A stretch of 64,000 nt of DNA from Actinospineispora acaciae DSM 45401 (GTDB taxonomy: Bacteria > Actinomycetota > Actinomycetes > Mycobacteriales > Pseudonocardiaceae). This document shows, piece after piece, positions 52,614-60,759 of this stretch. The DNA lies in contig NZ_JIAI01000008.1 in assembly GCF_000620785.1 (NCBI RefSeq), positions 186,001 to 250,000 of the forward strand, in the 5' to 3' direction. How positions within the stretch are numbered: the stretch's first letter is position 1; the number at the start of each line of letters is the position of its first letter. The translations under genes were made by a program, and so were the position numbers. The notes under the pieces are model-generated. The model saw nothing but the letters and a program-made list of their open reading frames with translations, made no database searches and was not told the origin of the DNA.

Positions 52614-53393
52614 GTGACCGCACAGCGGCCGTCCCCGGCACGTATGTGGAACTACCTGCAGGGCGGGAAGGACCACTACCAGGTCGACAGGGACGCCGGC
52701 GACGCCATGGCCGAGGCCAACCCCGACATGTTCTACCTGGCCCGGCAGGTCCGGCAGTTCTTCGCCAGGACCGTCCGCTGGGTGGCGGCCGAGGCCGGCG
52801 TGCGGCAGTTCCTGGACCTCGGCTGCGGCCTGCCCGCCCCGGTCGACGCCCCGAACACCTGCGAGATCGCCCAGAGCGTCCACCCGGCCGCCCGGATCGT
52901 GTACGTCGACAACGACAAGGTGGTGCTCGCGCACGCCCGCGCGCTGCTGACCCCCGCGACCGACCTGGTCAAATGCGCCTACATCGACTCCGACGTGCGC
53001 GAGATCGACGCCATCCTGGCCGAGGCCGGCCGCACGCTCGACCTCACCGAGCCGGTCGGGGTGCTCATGCTCGGCATCCTCGGCGCCCTGGAGTACGACC
53101 AGGCGCTCGCGGTTCTGGAGCGGGTCACCGCCGCCGTGCCGTCGGGCAGCTACCTGGTGGTGGAGGACGGCGTGGACACCGGCCGGGTCTCCCAGGCGGG
53201 CATCACCCGGCGCCACCAGTCCGGGGTGGACCGCTACGAGCTGCGCACCCTGGACCAGATGCACGGCTACTTCGAGGGCTGGGAGCTGGTCGAGCCCGGG
53301 TTGGTGACGATCACCGCGTGGCGGCCGGGGGCGGTCGACGTCGGCACCATCCGGCCGGTCGACCCGCACGGCGGCGTAGCGCGCAAGCCATGA
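52614..53393 (+). CDS. S-adenosyl methyltransferase (PF04672/DUF574-type)
   Basis: 259 residues. The actinobacterial family signature is clear: RMWNYLQGGKDHYQVDRDAG near the N-terminus, FLDLGCGLPAPVDAPNTCEIAQ as SAM motif I, and RIVYVDNDKVVLAHARALL. Fold and SAM binding are known for the family, substrates are not. GTG 52614 follows CACCATCTGCGTC with no Shine-Dalgarno. Its stop overlaps the kinase start (ATGA 53390-53393), and a remnant of a second copy lies before the lipoprotein gene at 58299-58391. Confidence 0.88.
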   Translation: MTAQRPSPARMWNYLQGGKDHYQVDRDAGDAMAEANPDMFYLARQVRQFFARTVRWVAAEAGVRQFLDLGCGLPAPVDAPNTCEIAQSVHPAARIVYVDNDKVVLAHARALLTPATDLVKCAYIDSDVREIDAILAEAGRTLDLTEPVGVLMLGILGALEYDQALAVLERVTAAVPSGSYLVVEDGVDTGRVSQAGITRRHQSGVDRYELRTLDQMHGYFEGWELVEPGLVTITAWRPGAVDVGTIRPVDPHGGVARKP

Positions 53394-55339
53394 GCCGGGG
53401 AGCGAACCCGCTCGACCCTGACGGGCAGTCCGAGCCGCGCTACACCGACCTACAGGACCGTCCGTTGGTGGGCGGCCGTTACCGAATCGACGACAATTCG
53501 CCACTCGGCTCCGGCGGAATGGGCGAGGTCTGGCGGGCCACCGACACGCTCCTGAACCGAACCGTCGCGCTCAAAAAGGTGCGAATCACCGGCCTCGGTC
53601 GCGGCCGGGTCGAGGAAATGCGCGAGCGGGCACTGCGTGAAGGGCGCATCGCCGCCCGGCTTCACCATCCCAACGTGGTGATGGTCTTCGACGCCCTCGT
53701 CGCGGACAACCGGCTCTGGCTGGTGTTGGAATACGTCCCGTCCCTCAGCGCGGACAAGCTGCTCGCCGCCGAAGGCCCCCTGCCGTACCACCGGGTCGCG
53801 CGGATCGGCGCCCAGGTCGCCGAGGCGCTGGCCGCCGCGCACGCCGTTGGAATTCGGCACCGGGACGTCAAACCCGGAAATGTCCTGGTCGACTCGGACG
53901 GCGGCGCCAAGCTCGCCGACTTCGGGATCTCCCGGGCCGTCAACGACCTGCGGCTCACCGGCAGCGGCACGGTCCCCGGAACACCCGCGTACCTGGCGCC
54001 CGAAGTCGCCCAAGGCGATGAGTTCACCAACGCGGCCGACGTATACGGACTCGGCGCCACGCTCTACGCCCTCATCGAAGGCACCCCACCATTCGGCTCC
54101 GGTGACCCGCGGAACCCGATGCGGCTGCTGCATCAGATCGCCACCGGTGAGGTCCCGGCGCCTATCCGCGCCGGACCGCTCGCCGCCACCCTCACCCGGC
54201 TGACCGATCCCAACCCGGGGCGCCGCCCGGACGCCGCCACCGCCCGCGACCTCCTCGCCGCGGTCGCCCCCGGCTCGGGCGACCCACCACTACCGGCACC
54301 CACCCTGGTCGCCCCCCGCTCACGCCGGTTCACCCGACCGCGGATTCTGGCCACCACGGCGCTCCTGCTCATCACCACCACCGCGCTGGTCGCGTCCTTC
54401 ACACTGCTGCCCCGCGCCCACGACTCGCCCGCGACCGCAACCGCGCCGCCGACCGCGATACTGACCGCGGCGGAACAGAAGTACATTCCCGACGTCCACC
54501 GCTTCGAGCCGTGCGACCTCATGGATGCCTCTGAGTACACCATGTTCGGTTCTCCCAAGGAATGGGACGGTGACGGCTTCCACAACTGTTATGTGATAAC
54601 CGCACTGAACGGCGGCGGCCGCTCCTCGGTCTCGATAAATGTATTTCTCGCCCAGAAGGGGTACGGCGATGCCGAGCAACGCGGTGACCTCACTGTTTAC
54701 CGACCCAATCCGACTGGCACCAAATCTAGGTGCTCCCGATTCGTAGCCTTACCCGGATCCACCACTTTCGAAATCGTGAACGTGCTCAGAGACAGTCAGA
54801 TCGATCCGTGCGCGCCGGCCGATGTTGCCACCAACATCCTACTCCGCCACCTCTCATCGCCGCCATTAGCCGACTCCAGCTTCGCGGCCGACCAGAATTC
54901 ATTGCGCCGCCGAAACGCCTGTCAGCTGCTCGACAGCACCGAAGTACGCGCCGTTGTGCCGGACGTCGACTCAACCAAGGTGTACCCGGAGTTCGCGAAC
55001 TGGCGGTGCGTGTGGGGAAAATCTCTTTTCGTCCCCAACTTTGGGCCGCCGGTAGTGCAGATCTTCTTCAAACGAGTGGTTCCGATGTCCGCCGGAAAAT
55101 CCGGCTACACGATGGAACGGCTTGCCGACCGGGATGTCTTCCTCCGGCTGGAGAACACGAGGAACGACCAGGCAATGTGCACGGCCGGTGTGGCATATCG
55201 TCGGATCGTCGACAACGACGGCGCGCTGCTGGAAGAGAAGGTCGAGGTCGGGGTGTCCGCCGCTGTCCCTTACAACCAACAGTGCCAAATGGCCCGCAGC
55301 CTCATCACCAAGGTCATCCCCAGGCTGCCAGCGCCATGA
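53390..55339 (+). CDS. Transmembrane Ser/Thr protein kinase 1 with duplicated sensor domain
   Basis: 649 residues. Kinase domain (about 27-290): glycine loop LGSGGMGEVW, Lys62, HRDVKPGN (Asp159), DFG at 177, APEV; all catalytic residues intact. One TM segment near 319-340 (ILATTALLLITTTALVASF). The ectodomain (about 345-649) consists of two similar halves, each opening with a PC-xLMD/ACQLLD-like segment and containing a C-Y/W pair, reminiscent of DUF3558-type sensor lipoproteins. Codons in the ectodomain are visibly less GC-rich than in the kinase part. Coupled to the methyltransferase; FHA protein follows. Confidence 0.9.
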   Translation: MSRGANPLDPDGQSEPRYTDLQDRPLVGGRYRIDDNSPLGSGGMGEVWRATDTLLNRTVALKKVRITGLGRGRVEEMRERALREGRIAARLHHPNVVMVFDALVADNRLWLVLEYVPSLSADKLLAAEGPLPYHRVARIGAQVAEALAAAHAVGIRHRDVKPGNVLVDSDGGAKLADFGISRAVNDLRLTGSGTVPGTPAYLAPEVAQGDEFTNAADVYGLGATLYALIEGTPPFGSGDPRNPMRLLHQIATGEVPAPIRAGPLAATLTRLTDPNPGRRPDAATARDLLAAVAPGSGDPPLPAPTLVAPRSRRFTRPRILATTALLLITTTALVASFTLLPRAHDSPATATAPPTAILTAAEQKYIPDVHRFEPCDLMDASEYTMFGSPKEWDGDGFHNCYVITALNGGGRSSVSINVFLAQKGYGDAEQRGDLTVYRPNPTGTKSRCSRFVALPGSTTFEIVNVLRDSQIDPCAPADVATNILLRHLSSPPLADSSFAADQNSLRRRNACQLLDSTEVRAVVPDVDSTKVYPEFANWRCVWGKSLFVPNFGPPVVQIFFKRVVPMSAGKSGYTMERLADRDVFLRLENTRNDQAMCTAGVAYRRIVDNDGALLEEKVEVGVSAAVPYNQQCQMARSLITKVIPRLPAP

Positions 55340-55376
55340 GCCCACAATGCGACGCACCCAGGGCAGGTGTCACAAC

Positions 55377-56168
55377 ATGAGCCAACAACACGCGGTCCGG
55401 CTGCTCCCCGCCTCGCTCGGAAGCCTGGCCATCGACATGCCACCGGCTCCACTGGGCACCATCCACCTGTTGTCGGCCCGGGGCGGTATCAGCTCCACCG
55501 CCCGCCCCGGATTCGTCCTGCTGTTCGGCCGCAACGCGGACGAGGTACACGTCTGCGTCGGCGCGAACGACCAGCTCGTCAGCCGCCGCCACGGCAGCGT
55601 GAGCTGCGACGGCACGCGCTGGACACTGCGCAACGAGGGCCGGCTGCCGATCGTGTTCCCCGGGGCGTCGTTGCTGCTCAGCGGCGAGCAGCGGGAGCTG
55701 GCCGAGGGCTACACACCGCTGTTCATCCGCAGCTCGACACGGCGCGAGCATCTGTTGGAGGTTCTCGTCACCGGTCATCGGCCACCGGAGCCGGAGGCTT
55801 CTGGAGATCAGGACACCCAGTTGCCCACGATGTGGACCATCGACGAGACCGAGCGGCTGGTCCTGACCGCGATGGGTCAGCGCTACCTGCGGCACGAGGC
55901 GTATCCCCAGCCGGTGTCGTGGAACCTGGTCGGCCAGCAGCTACGGGCCGCCACGGGCGATCCGTCATGGACCGCGAAACGGGCCGAGAAGGTCGTCGAG
56001 CGGGTCCGAGGCCGGCTCGTGCGCGCCGGGGTGGCCGGCCTGACCCGCGACGAGGTGGGCGAGCCGGTCGGAAACGCGCTCAACCACAACCTCGTCACCG
56101 AGCTGCTGCTGTCCACCACGCTGGTGCCGCCGGATCTGCGGTTGCTCGGCGACTCCGAGGACTGGTGA
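55377..56168 (+). CDS. FHA-domain protein with C-terminal helical domain
   Basis: 263 residues. The FHA phosphothreonine-binding core is visible at about residues 45-95: LLFGRNADEVHV, VSRRHGSV and LRNEG (Gly-Arg, Ser-x-x-His and Asn residues conserved). The C-terminal half (TIDETERLVLTAMGQRYLR, SWNLVGQQLRAAT, KRAEKVVERVRGRLVRAG) looks like a winged-helix/DNA-binding-like helical domain. Sandwiched between two paralogous Ser/Thr kinases, it is the obvious phospho-reader of the pair and could act as transcriptional output; inference. ATG 55377, weak RBS. Confidence 0.85.
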   Translation: MSQQHAVRLLPASLGSLAIDMPPAPLGTIHLLSARGGISSTARPGFVLLFGRNADEVHVCVGANDQLVSRRHGSVSCDGTRWTLRNEGRLPIVFPGASLLLSGEQRELAEGYTPLFIRSSTRREHLLEVLVTGHRPPEPEASGDQDTQLPTMWTIDETERLVLTAMGQRYLRHEAYPQPVSWNLVGQQLRAATGDPSWTAKRAEKVVERVRGRLVRAGVAGLTRDEVGEPVGNALNHNLVTELLLSTTLVPPDLRLLGDSEDW

Positions 56169-56327
56169 AGCCGGCGCATTCAGCCTGGATAGTTCTGGAC
56201 GAGTACCGGCTCGCTGGAGGGCAATCGCGTGAAAGGTTTCCCGGCGCGGACCGCCATTAGGTTCGACGCCGATCACCGGTGAGCCATGCATTCGGCAATT
56301 GCGTACGGCCGGGCTAGCATGCGGAGA

Positions 56328-58253
56328 ATGAAGTCGCTCGACCCCGAGGGGCACGCCGATCCGGGGAGTCCCACGACGCCGGAGCGTCAGTTGGTGGGCG
56401 ACCGGTACCGACTCGAGGGCGACACCCCTCTCGGCTCCGGCGGAATGGGCGAGGTCTGGCGGGCCACCGATACCCTTCTACATCGAGCCGTCGCGCTCAA
56501 GCAGGTGCGCACCGCCGACCTCGACCGCGCCGAGGTCGAGGAGATGCGTCAACGCGCCCTGCGCGAAGGGCGCATCGCCGCCCGACTACACCATCCCAAC
56601 GTGGTCACGGTCTTCGACGTCATCATCTCCGATGATCAGCTCTGGCTGGTGCTGGAATACGTCCCGTCCCGCAGCGCGGACAAGCTGCTCGCCGCCGAAG
56701 GCCCCCTTCCCTACGACCGGGTCGCCCACATCGGCGCCCAGATCGCCGAGGCGCTGGCCGCCGCGCACGCGGCCGGCATCTGGCACCGCGACATCAAACC
56801 CGGCAACATCCTCATCGACCCCCACGGGCAGGCCAAGCTCACCGACTTCGGTATCTCCCGGGCCGTCAACGAGCTCCAGCTCACCAGCGCCGGACTGATA
56901 CCCGGAACTCCCGCCTACCTCGCTCCCGAAATCGCCCGAGGCGAGGACTACACCGGTGCCGCCGACATCTACAGCCTCGGCGCCACGCTGTACGCACTGG
57001 TGGAAGGTGCGCCGCCGTTCGGAAGGGGACACCCACACAACCCGCTGCGCCTGCTTCGCCAGATCGCCACCGGAACCGTCCCACCACCGAGCCAGGCCGG
57101 ACCGCTCACCCCCGCCCTGACCCAGCTGATCGACCAAGACCCCGACCGCCGCCCGGCCGCCACCGTCGCCCGCGACCTTCTCGCCGCCGCGTCGGGACCG
57201 AGTGTCGCACCGCCACCCGCCGCACCCGCACCCACACCCACCCTGCTCGACCTCCGGCCGCCACGCCCACACCGGGCGCCCCGACGACTGATCGTCGCCA
57301 TCGCGGTGCTCCTCATCACCGCCGGCGCGCTGGCCGCGGCCTACCTCCTGTTCGCCCGCACACCCGACCCTCCATCACAGGTCGCGACCGACCGGACATA
57401 CATCCCAGAGCCGCGCCGCGCCAACCCGTGCGCGTTCTTGAACACTCCGGATTTCGAGAGGTTCGGTCACGGGGAAACGTTCGGCGGATCCTTTTACAAT
57501 ACTTGTTATATATCGATTAGAAAGCTGAACGGTGGCGACTCGGCCATAGTGTCGGCGAACTTTCTCGAACAAGAGGAACGCTACGGCCCCACCGAAAAAA
57601 GAGGTGACCTCACCATCTTTCGCCCCGATCGAGCCGCCGACGGCTCTTGTCGCAGATTCATTGCGCTGCCGAGTCGCACCACGATCGCCAATATAGTATA
57701 CGTCTGGGACAGCGGACTGAACCCGTGCGAACTGGCCGATATGGTCACCGCGAACGCGCTCCGAGCGCTCGCTACACCGCCACTACCGATGCTGGGCACA
57801 ATCGGTGATCCAAACTCGCTACGTCGCCAGATTGCCTGCCAAATATTCGACAGTCAGTTTTTGAGCATAGCACCTCACGTAGACCCGACAAAGTCATATA
57901 CGGAGTTCGGCGAATGGGACTGCGTCAGAGGCATGAACTCACCTCGTTCAAACCCCAGGGCACCCTACGCGCGGGTCCACTTCATACTAGAGCCGCCATT
58001 GTCCAAAGAACGCGACGGCGCACAGGAGAAGATCGCCGGTCGAGACGTCTTCATCAACCAACGAATCGGAATAAACGACCAGGTCGGATGCCTGGCGAAG
58101 GTGGTGCATCGCCACACCAAAGATGGGGTCGGCGCTCCACCATTCGACGAAGTGGTCTATGTCGGCGTGTATGCCCCGATTCCGTACAACCAACAGTGCC
58201 AGATGGTCCGCGAGCTCGCCGCCAAGGTCATCCCCAACCTGCCGCCGCCATGA
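56328..58253 (+). CDS. Transmembrane Ser/Thr protein kinase 2, paralogue of kinase 1
   Basis: 641 residues, same architecture as kinase 1: LGSGGMGEVW, Lys58, HRDIKPGN (Asp155), DFG, APEI; TM at about 320-343 (LIVAIAVLLITAGALAAAY); two-part Cys-containing ectodomain ending PYNQQCQMVRELAAKVIP as in kinase 1 (PYNQQCQMARSLITKVIP). Kinase domains are far more alike than ectodomains, implying different ligands. ATG 56328 is chosen: TAGCAT ends 7 bases upstream (leaderless pattern) and it aligns with kinase 1. ATG 56286 or 56319 are alternatives. The ectodomain DNA has markedly lower GC. Confidence 0.9.
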   Translation: MKSLDPEGHADPGSPTTPERQLVGDRYRLEGDTPLGSGGMGEVWRATDTLLHRAVALKQVRTADLDRAEVEEMRQRALREGRIAARLHHPNVVTVFDVIISDDQLWLVLEYVPSRSADKLLAAEGPLPYDRVAHIGAQIAEALAAAHAAGIWHRDIKPGNILIDPHGQAKLTDFGISRAVNELQLTSAGLIPGTPAYLAPEIARGEDYTGAADIYSLGATLYALVEGAPPFGRGHPHNPLRLLRQIATGTVPPPSQAGPLTPALTQLIDQDPDRRPAATVARDLLAAASGPSVAPPPAAPAPTPTLLDLRPPRPHRAPRRLIVAIAVLLITAGALAAAYLLFARTPDPPSQVATDRTYIPEPRRANPCAFLNTPDFERFGHGETFGGSFYNTCYISIRKLNGGDSAIVSANFLEQEERYGPTEKRGDLTIFRPDRAADGSCRRFIALPSRTTIANIVYVWDSGLNPCELADMVTANALRALATPPLPMLGTIGDPNSLRRQIACQIFDSQFLSIAPHVDPTKSYTEFGEWDCVRGMNSPRSNPRAPYARVHFILEPPLSKERDGAQEKIAGRDVFINQRIGINDQVGCLAKVVHRHTKDGVGAPPFDEVVYVGVYAPIPYNQQCQMVRELAAKVIPNLPPP

Positions 58254-58298
58254 CCCTCGGCGCTCGGGTGGCAAATCCGTGGCGCCGGTCCTGGAACC

Positions 58299-58391
58299 CT
58301 GTGCCACCATCTGTGCCGTGGGCGCCCGAGCGGAACGTCGGTGAGTGACCCAGGTCCCGGCGGGCCGAGCGCCGCGGCGCGCAAGCCATGA
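58299..58391 (+). pseudogene. Deletion scar of a second S-adenosyl methyltransferase gene
   Basis: 58299-58320 matches the sequence around the start of the intact methyltransferase (52595-52616) at 19 of 22 bases, including the GTG. The last 16 bases before and into the next start, GCGCGCAAGCCATGAG, equal the methyltransferase 3' end, encoding A-R-K-P-stop in both places. Only about 70 bp separate these ends instead of 777, and their frames differ. This looks like a duplicated methyltransferase that lost its interior. Confidence 0.55.
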
Positions 58392-59542
58392 GTCGGGTCG
58401 CGGCCGCGCTGGCGGCACTGCTCTGCGCCGCCGTGGCCGGCTGTTCGGGCGCACCCGAACAGCCCGCGCAGGCCGCCCCGCGACTGCCGGCCGCCACCGG
58501 GGCCGAACGGCTCTCGTACGTCTGCCCCGCGACGGTGGTCGTCCAGCAGGCCTGGGAGCCCGAGGCCGACCACGCCGCGACGTACCAACTGGTCGGCCCC
58601 GGCTACAGCATCGACGCCGCCCGCAAGCGGATCAGCGGACCGCTGGTGGCCGGCGGCAAGGACACCGGGGTCCGCATCGAGATCCGGCCCGGCGGCGCCG
58701 CCATCGGCTTCGGCACCGTGCCCGCCCAGATGTACCTGGACCGCTCGATCACGCTCGGCGCCGTCCCCACCGACCTGGCGATCAGCACCTCGGCCAGCCA
58801 GCCGGTCACCGCGGTCGTCGCGCCGCTGGCCAAGAGCCCGATGGCGCTGATGTGGGACCCGGCCACCCATCCGGACTGGAACACCGTCGACGACATCCGC
58901 CGCTCCGGGGCCAGGGTGCTGATGTCCCAGGGCAACGCCGCCACCGCGCTGCTGACCGGCAAGGGCCTGATCAGGCCCGAGCAGGTCGACACCGGCTACA
59001 CCGGCTCGCCCGTCCGGTTCGTGACCGACCCGACCATCGCCCAACAGGCCTTCGCCACCAACGAGCCGTTCGTCTACCAGCACGAGGTCACGGCGTGGCG
59101 CAAGCCGGTGCGCTACCAGCTGATCGCCGACGTCGGCTTCAGCGTCTACCCCGAGGCACTGTCCGTGCGCACCGCCGACCTCGGGCCGCTGTCCGCCTGC
59201 CTGACCAGGCTGGTGCCGCTCATCCAACGCGCGCAGCTCGACTACCTGGCCAACCCCGGCCCGACCAACAAGCTGATCGTCGACGCCGTCGCCGCGTTCA
59301 ACACCGGCTGGACGTACTCGCCCGGGGTAGCGGACTACGCGGCGGCCACCATGACACGCCTCGGCGTGATCGCCAACGACACCAGCGGCCCACTCGGCGG
59401 CATGGACCCCACCCGCGTCCAGGCCACCATCGAGACGCTCGCGCCCACCCTGGCCCGCGACGGCGCCGGCGTCCGCCCCGGCCTGAAGGCTGGGGACATC
59501 GCCACCACCCGGTTCGTCAACCCCGGAATCCGGACCCGGTAA
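58388..59542 (+). CDS. Solute-binding lipoprotein (NMT1/SsuA-like)
   Basis: 384 residues with a lipoprotein signal (SRVAAALAALLCAAVAGC). The mature part resembles periplasmic-binding-protein type 2 folds of NMT1/THI5/SsuA type: GAVPTDLAIS, TAVVAPLAKSPMALMWDP, TVDDIRRSGARVLMSQGNAATALLTGKG, and EPFVYQHEVTAW. No ABC permease or ATPase gene is adjacent, so it may serve a distant transporter or act as a sensor for the neighbouring membrane kinases. The start context (AAGCCATGAG) is shared with kinase 1 through the methyltransferase remnant. Confidence 0.8.
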   Translation: MSRVAAALAALLCAAVAGCSGAPEQPAQAAPRLPAATGAERLSYVCPATVVVQQAWEPEADHAATYQLVGPGYSIDAARKRISGPLVAGGKDTGVRIEIRPGGAAIGFGTVPAQMYLDRSITLGAVPTDLAISTSASQPVTAVVAPLAKSPMALMWDPATHPDWNTVDDIRRSGARVLMSQGNAATALLTGKGLIRPEQVDTGYTGSPVRFVTDPTIAQQAFATNEPFVYQHEVTAWRKPVRYQLIADVGFSVYPEALSVRTADLGPLSACLTRLVPLIQRAQLDYLANPGPTNKLIVDAVAAFNTGWTYSPGVADYAAATMTRLGVIANDTSGPLGGMDPTRVQATIETLAPTLARDGAGVRPGLKAGDIATTRFVNPGIRTR

Positions 59543-59556
59543 CTAGAGTCGGCCGC

Positions 59557-60030
59557 ATGACAGCACTCCCCGCGTCGGCATCGTCAGGCACAGACACCTC
59601 CGCCGAGCCGGAGGTGTTCCTCTTCCCGATCACCGTCCGCTACATGGAGGTCGACGGCCAGGGCGTCGTCTTCAACGGCTGGTACCTGACCTACTTCGAC
59701 GAGGCGATGACCGCGTTCTTCGCCCACCGGGGCCTGACGTACCAGACCATGCAGGCCAGCGGGTACGAGGTCCAGACCGTCCGCACGGAGATCAACTACC
59801 GGGCGGGCGTCCGCTGGGCCGACCCGATCGTGGTCGCGGTCTCCCCGTCGCGCTACGGCCGCACCAGCTTCGCCCTGGACTTCCAGGTGCGCCGCGGCAC
59901 CGGCCAGGACACCGAGGTGACCACCGAGGGCCGCATCACCTACGTGGTGGTCAACACCGCCGACCACACCAAGCGCGAGATCCCGCCGCCCATGCGCGCC
60001 GCCCTCGGCGAGGCCCACCCGCTGCACTGA
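59557..60030 (+). CDS. Acyl-CoA thioesterase (4HBT hotdog fold)
   Basis: 157 residues. FPITVRYMEVDGQGVVFNGWYLTYFDEA corresponds to the 4-hydroxybenzoyl-CoA-thioesterase pattern (VRYxDxDxxGxVxNxxYxxxxxEA), with the first Asp replaced by Glu (MEVD); the EINYRAGVRWADPIVV strand follows. It hydrolyses a small or aromatic acyl-CoA, exact substrate unknown. ATG 59557 is probably leaderless: TAGAGT (59544-59549) ends 7 bases before it. Lies 14 bp after the binding-lipoprotein gene. Confidence 0.85.
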   Translation: MTALPASASSGTDTSAEPEVFLFPITVRYMEVDGQGVVFNGWYLTYFDEAMTAFFAHRGLTYQTMQASGYEVQTVRTEINYRAGVRWADPIVVAVSPSRYGRTSFALDFQVRRGTGQDTEVTTEGRITYVVVNTADHTKREIPPPMRAALGEAHPLH

Positions 60031-60034
60031 TGCG

Positions 60035-60062
60035 ACGTTGAGGCATCATGATGCCTCAACGT
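60035..60062. promoter_or_regulatory. 28-bp perfect palindromic operator of vapBC
   Basis: An exact palindrome with half-site ACGTTGAGGCATCA directly abuts and overlaps the TATGAT -10 (60062-60067) of the antitoxin gene. This is the expected place for VapBC autorepression. Confidence 0.75.
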
Positions 60063-60073
60063 ATGATGTGTTG

Positions 60074-60334
60074 ATGCGAACCACGCTGACCTTGGACGAC
60101 GACGTCGCCGCAATGTTGCACAGGGTTGCGAAGGAGCGGGGCATCTCCTTCAAGGAAGCCGTGAACACCGCGTTGCGGGCCGGCCTCACCGCGGGTGTGC
60201 CCCAGCCTCGTCGATTCCGCATGCAGACCAGCAACATGGGCGTCGTACCGGGCGTCAACCTGGACAAGGCGCTCCAGCTCGCCGCCGAACTCGAGGACGA
60301 GGAGATCATCCGCAAGCTCGAGCTCGGCAAGTGA
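60074..60334 (+). CDS. vapB: VapB-type antitoxin (ribbon-helix-helix)
   Basis: 86 residues: N-terminal MRTTLTLDDDVAAMLHRVAKERGISFKEAVNTALRAGL is a ribbon-helix-helix DNA-binding domain; the C-terminal part (ELEDEEIIRKLELGK) would wrap the toxin. ATG 60074 is 6 bases after TATGAT, so the mRNA is probably leaderless; an in-frame ATG at 60038 lies inside the operator and is rejected. Its stop overlaps the toxin start (GTGA). Confidence 0.88.
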   Translation: MRTTLTLDDDVAAMLHRVAKERGISFKEAVNTALRAGLTAGVPQPRRFRMQTSNMGVVPGVNLDKALQLAAELEDEEIIRKLELGK

Positions 60335-60759
60335 AGCTGCCGGATGTCAACCTGCTGCTGTATGCCCGAAATGAGGCGGACCGGCATCACCAGAGGGCGG
60401 TGAGGTGGATCGAGGAGGCCCTGTCCGGCACCGAGACCGTCGGGTTCGCCTGGGTTGTGCTGCTGGGGTTCGTCCGAATCAGCACCAAGCGCGGGCTCTT
60501 CCCCGAGCCGCTCTCCCCGGCCGAGGCGTTGGATCTGGTCGACCGCTGGCTTGCCCAACCGTGTGCGACGATCGTGCATCCGACCGAGCGACACGCGGCC
60601 GTACTGCGCGACTTGATCAACGAGGTCGGTACAGCGGGCAACCTGACGACGGATGCGCACCTCGCCGCGCTGGCCATCGAGCACGGCGCGCAACTGTGCT
60701 CCGCGGACGCGGACTTCTCCCGCTTCCCCGGGCTGCGCTGGCTCAACCCGCTGCGCTGA
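60331..60759 (+). CDS. vapC: VapC-type PIN-domain toxin RNase
   Basis: 142 residues. Acidic residues of the PIN site: Asp5 in LPDVNLLLYA, Asp108 in TTDAHLAALAIEHG and Asp125/127 in CSADADFSRF. The second position shows the GFVRIST form typical of one VapC subgroup rather than E-x-x-R. Expected to cleave specific tRNA/rRNA unless bound by VapB. GTG 60331 overlaps the antitoxin stop. Convergent 17-bp overlap with the sigma factor gene. Confidence 0.88.
   Translation: MKLPDVNLLLYARNEADRHHQRAVRWIEEALSGTETVGFAWVVLLGFVRISTKRGLFPEPLSPAEALDLVDRWLAQPCATIVHPTERHAAVLRDLINEVGTAGNLTTDAHLAALAIEHGAQLCSADADFSRFPGLRWLNPLR

Noticed and set aside
51242..53389. Plus-strand open frame running from inside the permease through the methyltransferase into kinase 1
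   Set aside because: The part before 53390 is Arg/Gly-rich shadow sequence; kinase coding begins at the ATGA overlap at 53390.
53390..58253. Type of defence system based on two Ser/Thr kinases
   Set aside because: The kinases have single TM segments and large sensor ectodomains typical of actinobacterial signalling; no nuclease, NTPase or other defence effector is linked.
60331..60759. VapC inactive because the canonical second Glu is missing
   Set aside because: The GFVRIST form at that place is characteristic of a whole VapC subgroup, so it is not evidence of inactivation.
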